From assembly GCA_028723425.1 (NCBI GenBank), contig JAQYEZ010000003.1, forward strand, positions 1 through 64,000: DNA of 64,000 nucleotides, given 5' to 3'. Every line of letters starts with the position of its first letter. Positions within the stretch are counted from its first letter, which is position 1. The notes under the pieces were generated by a model that saw only the letters and a list, made by a program, of their open reading frames with translations, did not search any database and was not told the DNA's origin. Shown piece after piece: positions 38,602 through 48,734 of the stretch. The position numbers were made by a program, and so were the translations under genes. The stretch is from Peptoniphilaceae bacterium (GTDB taxonomy: Bacteria; Bacillota; Clostridia; Tissierellales; Peptoniphilaceae).

Positions 38602-39921
38602 TTATTTTGTATATTCTAATGGTAAAACTGCATAAGTTGCTGCACAGGTTACTAAATCTTGTTTAAAGGTAATTTCATTTGGTGCGTGAGCTTGATCTTC
38701 TGCTCCAGGTCCAAAGCCAATTACAGGAATATTATGTCTACCCATAATAGCAACTCCATTTGTAGAGAAGGTCCATTTGTCTGTTAAAGGAAGTTTCTTT
38801 CTCTTTTTGATTTCTTTTTCTACATTTGGTGCTATTCTTTCTTGACCGTAAAGACCTGTATAGGCTCTTTGAAGTGCCTCTGTTACAGGATGGTCTTCTG
38901 GAATTACCCAAGTTGGGAAGTAAGCTTCTTGTTCATAGCTTAGACCTTTCCAAGATGGTCTTTCATAATTATACATAGTAACTTTTGCCCCGTATTTTTT
39001 AGCAGCTGGTAAATCTTCAATTTCTTTAATACAAGATTGCCATGTTTCTCCTGCTGTCATTCTTCTATCTAAAGATACAGCACAAGAATCTGCTACTGCA
39101 CATCTTGATGGTGATGTAAAGTAAATTTGTGAAGTTGTAACAGTTCCTCTTCCCAAGAAGTTTGCTTCCTTGTAGTCTGGATTGTATTTTTCATCTAGCA
39201 TTTTTACTAGACCCTTAATTTCTACTGAATCATCTGCTGGATTTTCATTTAATTGTTCAATTTCATTTAAGATTTTTGCCATCTTATAAATAGCATTATC
39301 TCCTCTTTCTGGGGCAGAACCATGAGCAGATACTCCTGTAACTTCTACTCTCATTTCCATACGGCCTCTTTGACCTCTATAAATTCCGCCATCAGTTGGT
39401 TCTGTTGAAACAACAAATTCTGGTTTTATTCCCTCTTGTTCAATCATATATAACCAGCAGTTTCCATCACAGTCTTCTTCTTGGACAGTTCCTGTAACCA
39501 AAACTCTAAATTTATCATTTAAGAAATCAAGGTCTTTCATGATTTTTGCTCCATATACAGCAGCTACGATTCCACCTAATTGGTCAGATCCACCACGACC
39601 GCCAATCAAATTTTCATCTTCAAAGCCCTTATAAGGATCAAAATCCCAGTTTTCTAAATTTCCAATACCTACAGTATCAATATGAGCATCAAAAGCTATT
39701 TGCTTTTCGCCTGTTCCCATTTCCCCAAGAACATTACCTTGCTTGTCGATCCAAGCCTTGTTAAATCCAACCTTTTCCATTTCTTCTTTTATTCTATTGG
39801 CCTTATCGCCTTCTTCGCAGGATTCTCCCTTTAGAAAAATTAAATCTCTAAGAAAGGCATTCATGTCTTTAGAATATTTTTGAGCAGTTTCTTTAACTAG
39901 ATCATAATTGATTTGTGTCAT
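38602..39921 (-). CDS. ygeY: YgeY family selenium metabolism-linked hydrolase (M20-like)
   Basis: [60 protein letters not shown]. Confidence 0.93.
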   Translation of the reverse strand: MTQINYDLVKETAQKYSKDMNAFLRDLIFLKGESCEEGDKANRIKEEMEKVGFNKAWIDKQGNVLGEMGTGEKQIAFDAHIDTVGIGNLENWDFDPYKGFEDENLIGGRGGSDQLGGIVAAVYGAKIMKDLDFLNDKFRVLVTGTVQEEDCDGNCWLYMIEQEGIKPEFVVSTEPTDGGIYRGQRGRMEMRVEVTGVSAHGSAPERGDNAIYKMAKILNEIEQLNENPADDSVEIKGLVKMLDEKYNPDYKEANFLGRGTVTTSQIYFTSPSRCAVADSCAVSLDRRMTAGETWQSCIKEIEDLPAAKKYGAKVTMYNYERPSWKGLSYEQEAYFPTWVIPEDHPVTEALQRAYTGLYGQERIAPNVEKEIKKRKKLPLTDKWTFSTNGVAIMGRHNIPVIGFGPGAEDQAHAPNEITFKQDLVTCAATYAVLPLEYTK

Positions 39922-39954
39922 AATATCTCCTTAGCTTTTAAAATCTATAAGTTC

Positions 39955-41154
39955 TTATTTGTTGTTTACTCTTTTTTTATCATTCTTCCAAAGCTCTTCT
40001 AACTTAGCCTTTGGATTTTCTACTCTTTGTAAGAAGATCATAGCTGCAATTATATATGGTTTAAAGCTTGCTTCTTTGTATAAATCTTTTCTATATCTAT
40101 CAAATACACTTGCTTCAACTTCACCTTCCTTACAAGATACGCCTGATATATCTGCTGGAAGTGGATGGCAATATAAAGCCTTTCCATCTTTTGTTGTTGC
40201 CATTAATTCTTCTGTTACTGTCCAATCCTTATGTTGGGCATTTTGCTCTAATAATTCTTTTTCTAGTTGATCAATTCCATCAAAATCACCTTCTGAATAA
40301 AGTTTTGTTCTTTCTTCCATAGCTGCAAAGGGAGCCCAGGATTTTGGATAAACTATGTCAGCATCTTTGAAAGCTTCTTTCATATCATTAGTTACTGTAA
40401 ATGATCCGCCTGATTCTTCTGCTTGTTTTTTAGCAAGTTTAGTAATATCATCCATTACTTCATAGCCTTCTGGATAAGCTAGAACTACATCCATACCAAG
40501 TCTAGTCCATAAACCAATTCCACCTTGGGGACATGATAGTGGTTTACCATATGATGGTGAATAAGCCCATGTTAAGGCAACTTTTTTTCCTTTTAGGGAT
40601 TCTATTCCGTCAAAATAATGAGCAAAGTGGGCTGTATCTGCCATCATTTGTGTTGGGTGGTCTCTATCACATTGTAAAGATACTATAGTTGGTCTTTGTT
40701 CAAGAGTTCCTTCTTCATAACCTCTTTGAACTGATTTGGAAAATTCTTCTTGGTATTCGTGACCTTGGCCGATGTACATATCATCTCTAATTCCAACAAC
40801 ATCTGCCATAAAGGAAACCATATTTGCTGTTTCAAGTAAAGTTTCACCGTGAGCTATTTGGGATTTCTTTTCGTCCAAATCTTGCACTTCAAGGCCAAGT
40901 AGGTTACAAGCTGAAGCAAAGGAAAATCTTGTTCTTGTTGAATTATCTCTAAAGATAGAAATTCCTAAGCCTGAATCAAATATTTTTGCTGATTTGTTAT
41001 TTTCTCTTAACTCTCTTATAGCATCTGCCACAGCCCAAACTGCCTTCAATTCATCTTCGCTCTTATCCCATGTTAAGAGGAAGTCATCTTGGTATAAATT
41101 TTTAAAATCTAAATTGTCTAATTGGTCAATAATATTTTGAAATTTGTCTGTCAT
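39955..41154 (-). CDS. ygeW: Knotted carbamoyltransferase YgeW
   Basis: DFLLTWDKSEDELKAV; GLGISIFRDNSTRTRFSFASACNLLGLEVQDLDEKKSQIAHGET; start moved to ATG 41154 (MTDKFQNI) because the longer ORF overlaps ygeX. Confidence 0.93.
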   Translation of the reverse strand: MTDKFQNIIDQLDNLDFKNLYQDDFLLTWDKSEDELKAVWAVADAIRELRENNKSAKIFDSGLGISIFRDNSTRTRFSFASACNLLGLEVQDLDEKKSQIAHGETLLETANMVSFMADVVGIRDDMYIGQGHEYQEEFSKSVQRGYEEGTLEQRPTIVSLQCDRDHPTQMMADTAHFAHYFDGIESLKGKKVALTWAYSPSYGKPLSCPQGGIGLWTRLGMDVVLAYPEGYEVMDDITKLAKKQAEESGGSFTVTNDMKEAFKDADIVYPKSWAPFAAMEERTKLYSEGDFDGIDQLEKELLEQNAQHKDWTVTEELMATTKDGKALYCHPLPADISGVSCKEGEVEASVFDRYRKDLYKEASFKPYIIAAMIFLQRVENPKAKLEELWKNDKKRVNNK

Positions 41155-41164
41155 TTTTTTCTCC

Positions 41165-42409
41165 TTATCTTTGTATTTTATAATTGTAGTTTTCTTCGTT
41201 GGTATAATATCCATCCCAAACAACTTTCCTATAATGAGCAAAGTCTGTATCTCCTTCTGTTGAGAAGAGTAGAATTACAGAATTTTCATCCAATTTTAAA
41301 TCCTTTTTAATTTCTTCCAAATCTTTTCTTTGAAGAATTTCACTAAGAGCTCCCATAGTAGCTGCTCCCGATTCACCAGAAATAATTCTTTTATCATCTT
41401 TTAAAGGATTGCCTAGAATTCTCATTCCTCTTGCAGCCGCCTTATCTGGAATAGAAAGAAAAGCATCGGCATAGGATTTAAGTATTGGCCAACCTACAGT
41501 TACAGGTTCCCCACAAGCAAGTCCTGCCATTATAGTGTCCATCTTTCCTGTTACCATGTGGATCTTTCCATCATTAGCTTGGGCCGTAATGAAATTGCAA
41601 TTTGCTTTTTCAGGTTCTACTATGGTAATAAATGGCTTATCCTGGCCTTCAAATACAGAGCTAAAGTAGCCTGTTACCCCTGTTGCAAAAGATCCAACTC
41701 CTGCTTGGACAAAAATATGAGTAACTTTTTCTCCTCTCTCTTCTAATTGGTCCTTGGCCTCTTTTGCCATAGTTGAATAGCCTTGGATAATCCAAGTTGG
41801 AATTTTTTCATAGCCATCCCAAGCTGTATCTTGAACCATTATCCAACCGTTTTCTTGGGCATATTTGTTTGCAAGCCTTACACATTGGTCATAATTTAAC
41901 CCATCCATTATGTCGCATTTTGCTCCCAAGGCTCTTATATTATCTCTTCTTTCTATGGCTGATCCACTTGGCATAATTACTACGCATTTTTGATTAAGTT
42001 TATTGGCAGCCCAGGCAACTCCCCTTCCATGATTACCATCAGTTGCAGTAACAAAGGTCAAATCGCCAAGCTTTTCTTTTACTTCTTTTGAAGTTAACTT
42101 CTCAAAAGGTAAATCATCAATATCTACTCCTAGTCTTTCTGCTATGTATTTACCGATAGCAAAAGAGCCACCCAGTACTTTGAAAGCGTTTAATCCGAAC
42201 CTATATGATTCATCTTTTACAAAAATATTTTTTACACCGAATTGCTCCGAAAGATTCTTTAACTCTACTAAGGGAGTAATAGAGTATTGAGGAAAACTTG
42301 AATGAAATTTTTGGGCCTTGCCAGTAACTTCTTTATTAATAAAGCTTAAATCTGCTTTTTTTTCATCTGCTATTTTATTCAGTACAATTTTATAAGTTTC
42401 CTTCATCAA
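41165..42409 (-). CDS. ygeX: Diaminopropionate ammonia-lyase
   Basis: VKDESYRFGLNAFKVLGGSFAIGKY; TATDGNHGRGVAWAANKL; CGEPVTVGWPIL. Confidence 0.93.
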   Translation of the reverse strand: MMKETYKIVLNKIADEKKADLSFINKEVTGKAQKFHSSFPQYSITPLVELKNLSEQFGVKNIFVKDESYRFGLNAFKVLGGSFAIGKYIAERLGVDIDDLPFEKLTSKEVKEKLGDLTFVTATDGNHGRGVAWAANKLNQKCVVIMPSGSAIERRDNIRALGAKCDIMDGLNYDQCVRLANKYAQENGWIMVQDTAWDGYEKIPTWIIQGYSTMAKEAKDQLEERGEKVTHIFVQAGVGSFATGVTGYFSSVFEGQDKPFITIVEPEKANCNFITAQANDGKIHMVTGKMDTIMAGLACGEPVTVGWPILKSYADAFLSIPDKAAARGMRILGNPLKDDKRIISGESGAATMGALSEILQRKDLEEIKKDLKLDENSVILLFSTEGDTDFAHYRKVVWDGYYTNEENYNYKIQR

Positions 42410-42449
42410 AACTCCTTTCCAAAAATTATAGTACTATCTCAATGTTTTA

Positions 42450-42483
42450 TGTAACATATTACTAAAACAATTGTAACATATTA
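42450..42483 (+). promoter_or_regulatory. Direct repeat of TGTAACATATTA in the divergent ygeX/selD region
   Basis: Exact copies at 42450-42461 and 42472-42483, start-to-start 22 bp. Confidence 0.5.
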
Positions 42484-42632
42484 GCCAAATAATATAAAGG
42501 CTTTTTTTTAAATTTTTTTATTATTTTTTTGAGAGGATTTTTGCCTTTATTTTTGAAATAGATACTTAAGTTTATTCCTTTTCTTTTTAACTGTGATATA
42601 ATAAATATCAAATATTACAGCTAAGGAGGAGC

Positions 42633-43655
42633 TTGATGAAGGATATAAAATTAGATGTATGTGGCGGCTGCAATGCAAAAATTCCACCTGCATCTCTAGA
42701 TGAGATTTTAAATTCTATTGTCAATTATAAGAGAAAAGACATCCTTGTTGGATACGATTCCAAGGATGATTCTGCAGTAATTAATATAGATGATAAAACA
42801 GGAATAATTACAAGTTTAGACTTCTTTCCTCCAATGGTAAGTGATCCCTTTGTTTTTGGTCAGATAGCTGCTGCCAACGCCCTAAGTGATATATATGCCA
42901 TGGGAGCAGAAGCAATTTGTGCATTAAATATTGTAGCTTTTCCAGAGAATGGGGATATAGGAGCTCTCGAAAAAATTCTTCAGGGTGGAGCTTCAAAAGT
43001 GACCGAGGCTAAGGCTAGCCTTGTTGGAGGACATTCTATACACGATCCTAAGGTAAAATATGGACTAAGTGTTATAGGAAAATGTCCAATAGATAAAATA
43101 TGGAAAAATAATACTCCAAAAATTGGCCATAAGTTAATTTTAACCAAGCCTTTGGGAGTAACTCTTGTTGTTAATGCCCACTCTCTAGGTCTTGTAAGTG
43201 ATGAAGACTTTGATTTGGCTATAAATTCTATGACTACCTTAAATAAGTATGCTAAGGATATTTTGCAAAAATACAAGATATCTTCTGCAACAGATGTGAC
43301 TGGCTTTTCGCTTTTGGGTCATCTTGGAGAAATGGTCGATAAGAATTTCACCGCTATTTTAGATTCAAGCCAAATACCCCTACTTAAAGGAGCTAGAAAG
43401 GCTGCCAGTGAATTTGTCTTTACCAAGGGAGGCGAGCGCAACAGGTTGTTTATGGAAAAAAAGGTCGAGTTTCAAGTTGATGACTTTCCCTTAGAGGAAA
43501 TTTTGTATGATCCTCAAACCTCAGGCGGTCTATTGGTTGCCATAGATCCAAATGATGCCGATAAGGCTTTGGAAGAATTGAGGGTAAATAATATAGAAAG
43601 CAGTATAATTGGCGAAATTTACAAAAAATTTGATAAAAGTATTTTTATAGTATAG
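42633..43655 (+). CDS. selD: Selenide, water dikinase
   Basis: VCGGCNAKIPPASLDEIL (Cys form); GYDSKDDSAVI; TDVTGFSLLGHLGEMV; DPQTSGGLL. Confidence 0.95.
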   Translation: MMKDIKLDVCGGCNAKIPPASLDEILNSIVNYKRKDILVGYDSKDDSAVINIDDKTGIITSLDFFPPMVSDPFVFGQIAAANALSDIYAMGAEAICALNIVAFPENGDIGALEKILQGGASKVTEAKASLVGGHSIHDPKVKYGLSVIGKCPIDKIWKNNTPKIGHKLILTKPLGVTLVVNAHSLGLVSDEDFDLAINSMTTLNKYAKDILQKYKISSATDVTGFSLLGHLGEMVDKNFTAILDSSQIPLLKGARKAASEFVFTKGGERNRLFMEKKVEFQVDDFPLEEILYDPQTSGGLLVAIDPNDADKALEELRVNNIESSIIGEIYKKFDKSIFIV

Positions 43656-43668
43656 GAGGAAGACTTAA

Positions 43669-44253
43669 ATGAAAGAAGTAGATGCAAGAGGTATAGAATG
43701 CCCAATGCCAGTTATCATGGCAAAAAGACTGGTAAACGAGGGAGAAGAAGAATTTAAGGTTTTTGTAAACGAAAAAATTGCCGTAGAAAATTTAAATAAA
43801 ATGGCAAAACAAGTTAACTACAAAACCAGTGTAAGAGAAAAGGAAAATGGCGAATTTGAACTTTTGTTTGAAAAGTCAGAGTCAGTAGATAAAGATAATC
43901 CAAAAAAGCTTATGGAAAGTGAAGAATATATAGTAGTTTTTGATTCTGATAGTCTGGGAGAAGGCGACAAAGACTTTTCCAAAAAATTGATAGAATCTTT
44001 CCTCCTAGCTCTAACAGAACAAGATAAGTATCCAGAATACCTTATCTGCTACAATAGGGGAGTTTATTTAACAACTGAAAGAGAAAATGCCATAGAGGAT
44101 TTAAAAAAATTGGAAGATAGGGGTGTAAAAGTTCTCTCTTGCGGTCTTTGCCTTGACAATTACGGTCTAAAAGAAAAACCAAAAGTTGGAAAAGTAACAA
44201 ATATGTATGAAATAGTAGGACTTATGACTTCTAAAAGAGTTGTAAGACCCTAA
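43669..44253 (+). CDS. yedF: Sulfurtransferase-like selenium metabolism protein YedF
   Basis: VDARGIECPMPVIMAKRLV (TusA-like CPxP) and DsrE-like C-terminus with SCGLCLDNYGLKEK. Confidence 0.92.
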   Translation: MKEVDARGIECPMPVIMAKRLVNEGEEEFKVFVNEKIAVENLNKMAKQVNYKTSVREKENGEFELLFEKSESVDKDNPKKLMESEEYIVVFDSDSLGEGDKDFSKKLIESFLLALTEQDKYPEYLICYNRGVYLTTERENAIEDLKKLEDRGVKVLSCGLCLDNYGLKEKPKVGKVTNMYEIVGLMTSKRVVRP

Positions 44254-44522
44254 TGGAATATATACTTTACACCTTTGAGTCCACAACCGATGCTATGCTT
44301 GCTGAAATGACTGTAACAAATGAAAAAATTAGGGCTAGACTAGTTCCCCTTCTACCTGAAATTGATGCTGGTTGTGGGCTTGCACTTAGGTTTGAAAAAG
44401 ATTTTGATAAAGAAGTGAAAGAGATTTTTTCTAAAAATTCTCTATCATTTCAAAAAAGGTATCGCCTTATTTATGGGGAAAACGAAAGAAAACCAAAGGT
44501 TTTAGAATATGATTTACTTTGA
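44253..44522 (+). CDS. DUF3343 domain-containing protein
   Basis: YTFESTTDAMLAEMT...LPEIDAGCGLALRFE; overlaps yedF stop and the next gene start. Confidence 0.85.
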   Translation: MEYILYTFESTTDAMLAEMTVTNEKIRARLVPLLPEIDAGCGLALRFEKDFDKEVKEIFSKNSLSFQKRYRLIYGENERKPKVLEYDLL

Positions 44523-45642
44523 TAATGCAGCAACAACAATAGATAAGGATAAAAAAGTAATAGAGGCTATAACTTATGCTCTTATGAACAAAAATTTTGC
44601 CAATCCTTCTAGGGGATCCTATAAACTTAGTCAAAATGCCCTTAGAAAGCTTATCGAAATAAGGATGAGCCTTGCGAATTTTTTCGAGTCAAATGATCCC
44701 AAAAAAGTAATCCTTACCCCAAATATTACCTACAGTTTAAATATTATAATTAAAAGTCTATTTAAGAAAGGTGACCATGTGATAAGTAGCCTAGCAGAGC
44801 ATAATTCAGTCCTTAGACCTCTTTATGATTTTGAGACTAGGGGTGGAGAACTTTCTTTTATAGGAATTGATGATAAGTTCAATTTAGAACTTGACCAAAT
44901 CGAAAAACTCATAAAGGAAAATACCAAAGCCCTTGTAATTACTGCGGCATCAAATGTCTCTGGCAAGGTTACAGACTTAAAGAAAGTTTATTCTATTTGC
45001 AAAAAACATAAGCTAAAGTTAATAATTGATGGTGCTCAGCTTGCAGGAGCTTGTGATTTTTCTATGGAAGACTTTGATGATACTATATTTGCCTTTACAG
45101 GTCATAAGGCCCTCCACGGCCCCCAAGGAACGGGAGGCTTTATAATAAAGGGCGATTTTGATTTTGAGCAAGTTTTTTCGGGAGGATCGGGTTTTGATTC
45201 TTTTTCAAAAAAACAACCCCACTCTCTGCCAGACCTCTTTGAACCTGGCACTGCAAACTTGCCTTCTTTTATAGGGCTTGAGGCAGCAATAGAAGTTTTA
45301 AAGGAAAATAAGCCTTATGAGAAGTTAGACAAGCTTACAAGATACCTCTATGAGAATCTAAAAGAAAACAAAAATCTAGACTTTTATACCAGGCTTGAAA
45401 AAATAAACGCCCCAATAGTTTCTTTTAACATCAAAGGTTTTGATGCAAATACCATAAGCCATATTTTAGATTTAAAATATGACATTTGTACAAGGGCGGG
45501 CTCTCATTGTGCCCCACTTTTTCACAAAAGATTTGGCACAAAAAAAAGATCTATTGTTAGATTAAGTCTTTCCCCTTACAACACTAAGGAGGAAATAGAC
45601 TATGTAGTAAAAGCAATAAATGAAATTTCTATACAAAAATAG
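44509..45642 (+). CDS. Class V aminotransferase, cysteine desulfurase/selenocysteine lyase-like (CsdB type)
   Basis: MIYFDNAATTIDKDKKV; GDHVISSLAEHNSVLRPL; FAFTGHKALHGPQGTGGF; TRAGSHCAPLFHKRFGT. Confidence 0.92.
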   Translation: MIYFDNAATTIDKDKKVIEAITYALMNKNFANPSRGSYKLSQNALRKLIEIRMSLANFFESNDPKKVILTPNITYSLNIIIKSLFKKGDHVISSLAEHNSVLRPLYDFETRGGELSFIGIDDKFNLELDQIEKLIKENTKALVITAASNVSGKVTDLKKVYSICKKHKLKLIIDGAQLAGACDFSMEDFDDTIFAFTGHKALHGPQGTGGFIIKGDFDFEQVFSGGSGFDSFSKKQPHSLPDLFEPGTANLPSFIGLEAAIEVLKENKPYEKLDKLTRYLYENLKENKNLDFYTRLEKINAPIVSFNIKGFDANTISHILDLKYDICTRAGSHCAPLFHKRFGTKKRSIVRLSLSPYNTKEEIDYVVKAINEISIQK

Positions 45643-45666
45643 CCGCCACAAGGACGGTTATTTTTG
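45636..45666. terminator. Bidirectional terminator between csdB-like gene and modC
   Basis: aatagccgccacaaggacggttattttt. Confidence 0.6.
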
Positions 45667-46701
45667 TAGAAACAATAATTTATTTTTATCAATTTGAAAA
45701 TATAAGTCTTCCTTATTTTTTAAGCTAGTCCACTTTTCTTTATCTATCTCAATCCTTAAAAATCCACCTTTTTTAGAAGCTGCTTTTCTAGCAATTATAG
45801 TATAGCCAAAAAGCTCCTCAATTTCTTCTATAACTTCAAGTTGGTAAGAGTTTATGCCAAGATCTTTATCGCCAAGCTTTATATAAGGACTTCTAATTCC
45901 TATAAAGTCGCTTTTTATACAAGAATCAAGTCTTAATTCAAGATCCCAAGCCTCGGCATAATATAAATCTTTACTTAGATGTTTTAAGCTTGTAAAGTTT
46001 TTACAGCCTGAAAGTTCAGCAGCAGAAAGAGTTTCTGGATTTTTGAAAAGCTCTTCTGTCTTTTTCATTTTTTCAGCTTTGCCCTTATTCATCACAACTA
46101 TAGAATCGCACATTCTATAGGCTTCATCCATATCGTGTGAAACAAATAGGGTTTGTATTTTATATTTTTCTATGGTCTTTTTTATATCTAACTCAATAGT
46201 CCACCTTAGGTATTGATCTATAGCAGAATAAGGTTCATCGAGTATCAAAAGTTCGGCATCATTTACCAAGATTCTTGCAAGGGCTGCCCTTTGCTTTTCT
46301 CCTCCAGAAATTTGTGTCGGATACTTATCTTTTACTGCTAAAAGATTTAATTCTTGTAATTTTTGCCCAACAATAGCATTAAAATCGCAATCCTTATTTC
46401 TAATTCCTGCAGCTATATTTTCATAGACAGTCATATTGGGAAAGAGAGCATAGTCTTGGAAGAGATAACCTATTAATCTATCTTGAACTTTTAAGTTTAT
46501 CTTTTTTTCAGAGTCAAACAAAACCCTATCGTTTAATACAATTCTTCCCCTATCAGGCCTTACTATACCCGATATGCATTTGAGACTTAAGCTTTTTCCA
46601 GATCCCGAAGCTCCTAAAATTCCTAGAACCCCTTCTTTACTTTTAAAATCTACATCCAAAACAAAACTTCCAAAGTCTTTATATATATTTACTTCTAACA
46701 T
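45658..46701 (-). CDS. modC: Molybdate ABC transporter ATP-binding protein
   Basis: GASGSGKSLSLKCISG; ISGGEKQRAALARILVNDAELLILDEPYSAID. Confidence 0.88.
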   Translation of the reverse strand: MLEVNIYKDFGSFVLDVDFKSKEGVLGILGASGSGKSLSLKCISGIVRPDRGRIVLNDRVLFDSEKKINLKVQDRLIGYLFQDYALFPNMTVYENIAAGIRNKDCDFNAIVGQKLQELNLLAVKDKYPTQISGGEKQRAALARILVNDAELLILDEPYSAIDQYLRWTIELDIKKTIEKYKIQTLFVSHDMDEAYRMCDSIVVMNKGKAEKMKKTEELFKNPETLSAAELSGCKNFTSLKHLSKDLYYAEAWDLELRLDSCIKSDFIGIRSPYIKLGDKDLGINSYQLEVIEEIEELFGYTIIARKAASKKGGFLRIEIDKEKWTSLKNKEDLYFQIDKNKLLFLQK

Positions 46702-46702
46702 C

Positions 46703-47374
46703 CTAGGCTCTTTTCTTTCCGTAATTGTTGGCTTCTAGTAAGTTTATTATTAAAAGGATAAAAAGTGATATTAAAATATTTATAAACACCCATTTGTAGG
46801 CAAGATCATCTTGACCTACTCTCCAAAATTGATAAACACTTGTCGAAATTGTAGCGGTTTTTCCTGGTATGAATCCACTTACCATGCTGGTTGCTCCATA
46901 TTCTCCAAGGGCTCTTGCAAAAGAGAGTACAAGTCCTGCCAAGACTCCTTTTTTTGAACAAGGCATCATCACTTTCCAAAAAATCCAAGTATTGCTTTTA
47001 CCTAGAGTTTGGGCTGCATATTTTAAATTTATGTCAAAAGATTCAAAAGCTCCTCTGGCAGTCCTGTACATAAGGGGAAATGTTACTATAACTGTTGCAA
47101 TTATTGCAGAATACCACTTCATTATCAAATTTAAGTCAAATAAGTCTTTTAGTGCCCCTCCAAAAAAACTATTTGGTCCTAAAGCTTTTATTATAAAGAA
47201 TCCTATAACAGTTGGTGGAAGAACTAGGGGCAAGGTAAAAATCACATCGCAAATTCCCTTTAAAGTAGGCTTTAATTTTTTTACATAATAGGCAAAAAAT
47301 ATGCCCAAGAAAAAGGTAATAATTGATGATATTATAGCAATTCTTATAGAATTATATAGTGGAAAATAGTCCAT
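46703..47374 (-). CDS. modB: Molybdate ABC transporter permease
   Basis: VLPPTVIGFFII; RALGEYGATSMVSGFIPGKTATIS. Confidence 0.92.
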   Translation of the reverse strand: MDYFPLYNSIRIAIISSIITFFLGIFFAYYVKKLKPTLKGICDVIFTLPLVLPPTVIGFFIIKALGPNSFFGGALKDLFDLNLIMKWYSAIIATVIVTFPLMYRTARGAFESFDINLKYAAQTLGKSNTWIFWKVMMPCSKKGVLAGLVLSFARALGEYGATSMVSGFIPGKTATISTSVYQFWRVGQDDLAYKWVFINILISLFILLIINLLEANNYGKKRA

Positions 47375-47382
47375 AGCTAAAA

Positions 47383-48267
47383 CTATTTAATTGGGGTAAA
47401 TCCAGCTTTCTCAAAAATTTCACTAGCCTTATCTGTTTTTAAGAAGTCTAAGAATTTTTGAGCATCTTCTTTGTTCTTGCTATTTTCTAAAACAGCTGCA
47501 GGATAGATAACCTTGTTATCAAGCATAGAATCATCAGCTTCTGCAACTACTTGTAGGTTAAATGCTTTAGCATCTGTTGCATATATAATTCCTGCGTCAA
47601 CTGTATTTTCACTTACCCAAGAAGCAACTTCTCTTACATTTGAGCCAAGAGTTACTTTTGGTTTTACTGCGTCAAATATTCCTAAATTTTTAAGAATTTC
47701 TTCTGAATATTGACCTACAGGTACATCTTCATTACCAAGAGCTATAGTTTTTACCTTATCTGTGTTCAAATCTTCAAACTTTTCTATATTATTTTTATTA
47801 CCTTCACTAACTACTAAGCAAACCTTATTTTCTAATAAGTCTACTCTAGAATTTGAGTCGATGCCTACTTTTCCACCGTATTCTTCATTTTTTGGATCAA
47901 GTTCATTCATTTGTTTTTGGGCAGCAGAAATAAATAAATCAACATCTGCTCCTTCTTCTATTTGAGTTTTTAAAGTTCCAGACGAATCAAAGTTAAAGGT
48001 TAAATTTACACCGTAATTTTCTTTTTCATATGCAGTTTTTAATTCATCCAACACATCAGTTAGAGATGCTGCTGCAAATACAACTATGTCTTTTTTCTCT
48101 TTGCTTGTTGTATTTGTGCTTTCTTGGCTTGTAGAAGAAACTGGTGTAATTTTTTCTGTACTGCTATTATCTTTCTCCTTTGATCCACATCCTGCAAAAT
48201 TTAATACCATTGCAAGAGTAAATAAACCAATTGTTGTCTTTTTTAAATTCATAATTTTCTCCTTCAT
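47383..48267 (-). CDS. modA: Molybdate ABC transporter substrate-binding lipoprotein
   Basis: Lipobox LNFAGC; IVVFAAASLTDVLDELKTAYE; NFDSSGTLKTQIEEGADVDLFISAA. Confidence 0.93.
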   Translation of the reverse strand: MKEKIMNLKKTTIGLFTLAMVLNFAGCGSKEKDNSSTEKITPVSSTSQESTNTTSKEKKDIVVFAAASLTDVLDELKTAYEKENYGVNLTFNFDSSGTLKTQIEEGADVDLFISAAQKQMNELDPKNEEYGGKVGIDSNSRVDLLENKVCLVVSEGNKNNIEKFEDLNTDKVKTIALGNEDVPVGQYSEEILKNLGIFDAVKPKVTLGSNVREVASWVSENTVDAGIIYATDAKAFNLQVVAEADDSMLDNKVIYPAAVLENSKNKEDAQKFLDFLKTDKASEIFEKAGFTPIK

Positions 48268-48296
48268 ATAACTATTTTTTACTTTTTAAACACTTT

Positions 48297-48728
48297 CTAA
48301 CCAATAATTTCTATTTGGTCCCCTACTTTTATTTTTCCACCTTTTTTTACTATAGTAAAGATCCCTTCACTAGGCATAATGCACTCTCCCACCTTTTGTT
48401 TAATAGCACAGCCCTTGTGACATTCTTTACCAATTTGACTTACTTCTTGTATTGTTTCTCCAATTTTTATTTTAGTTCCTACTGCAAGCTTGTGTAGGAT
48501 GATGCCCTCGGTTGTAATATTTTCGGCGAAATCTCCATTTTTTAAAACAGGGATTTCTTTTTTCATCTTATCTATAGATTCCTTAGCCAAGAGGGAAACT
48601 TGCCTATGCCATTTACCAGCATGAGCATCCCCCTCCAAGCCGTAATCTTCTATAAAAATACCTTCTTCTTGCGGTATTTTAATTACGCCTTTTTTTTCTG
48701 ATTTATTAATTGAAATAACTCTTGCCAT
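48297..48728 (-). CDS. MOSC domain-containing protein
   Basis: ISINKSEKKGVIK...GLEGDAHAGKWHRQVSLLA; ECHKGCAI. Confidence 0.9.
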   Translation of the reverse strand: MARVISINKSEKKGVIKIPQEEGIFIEDYGLEGDAHAGKWHRQVSLLAKESIDKMKKEIPVLKNGDFAENITTEGIILHKLAVGTKIKIGETIQEVSQIGKECHKGCAIKQKVGECIMPSEGIFTIVKKGGKIKVGDQIEIIG

Positions 48729-48734
48729 ATAACC

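Noticed and set aside
39546-39764. QHLQ-rich ORF antisense to ygeY
   Set aside because: Low-complexity shadow frame of a conserved gene
41155-41241. 77-nt overlap between ygeW and ygeX
   Set aside because: Artefact of choosing the longest ORF; YgeW homology begins near MTDKFQ at 41154
42633-42720. Possible selenocysteine at the SelD active site
   Set aside because: The frame reads Cys (CGGCNAKIPP) and is continuous from ATG; no in-frame TGA seen, so no Sec call
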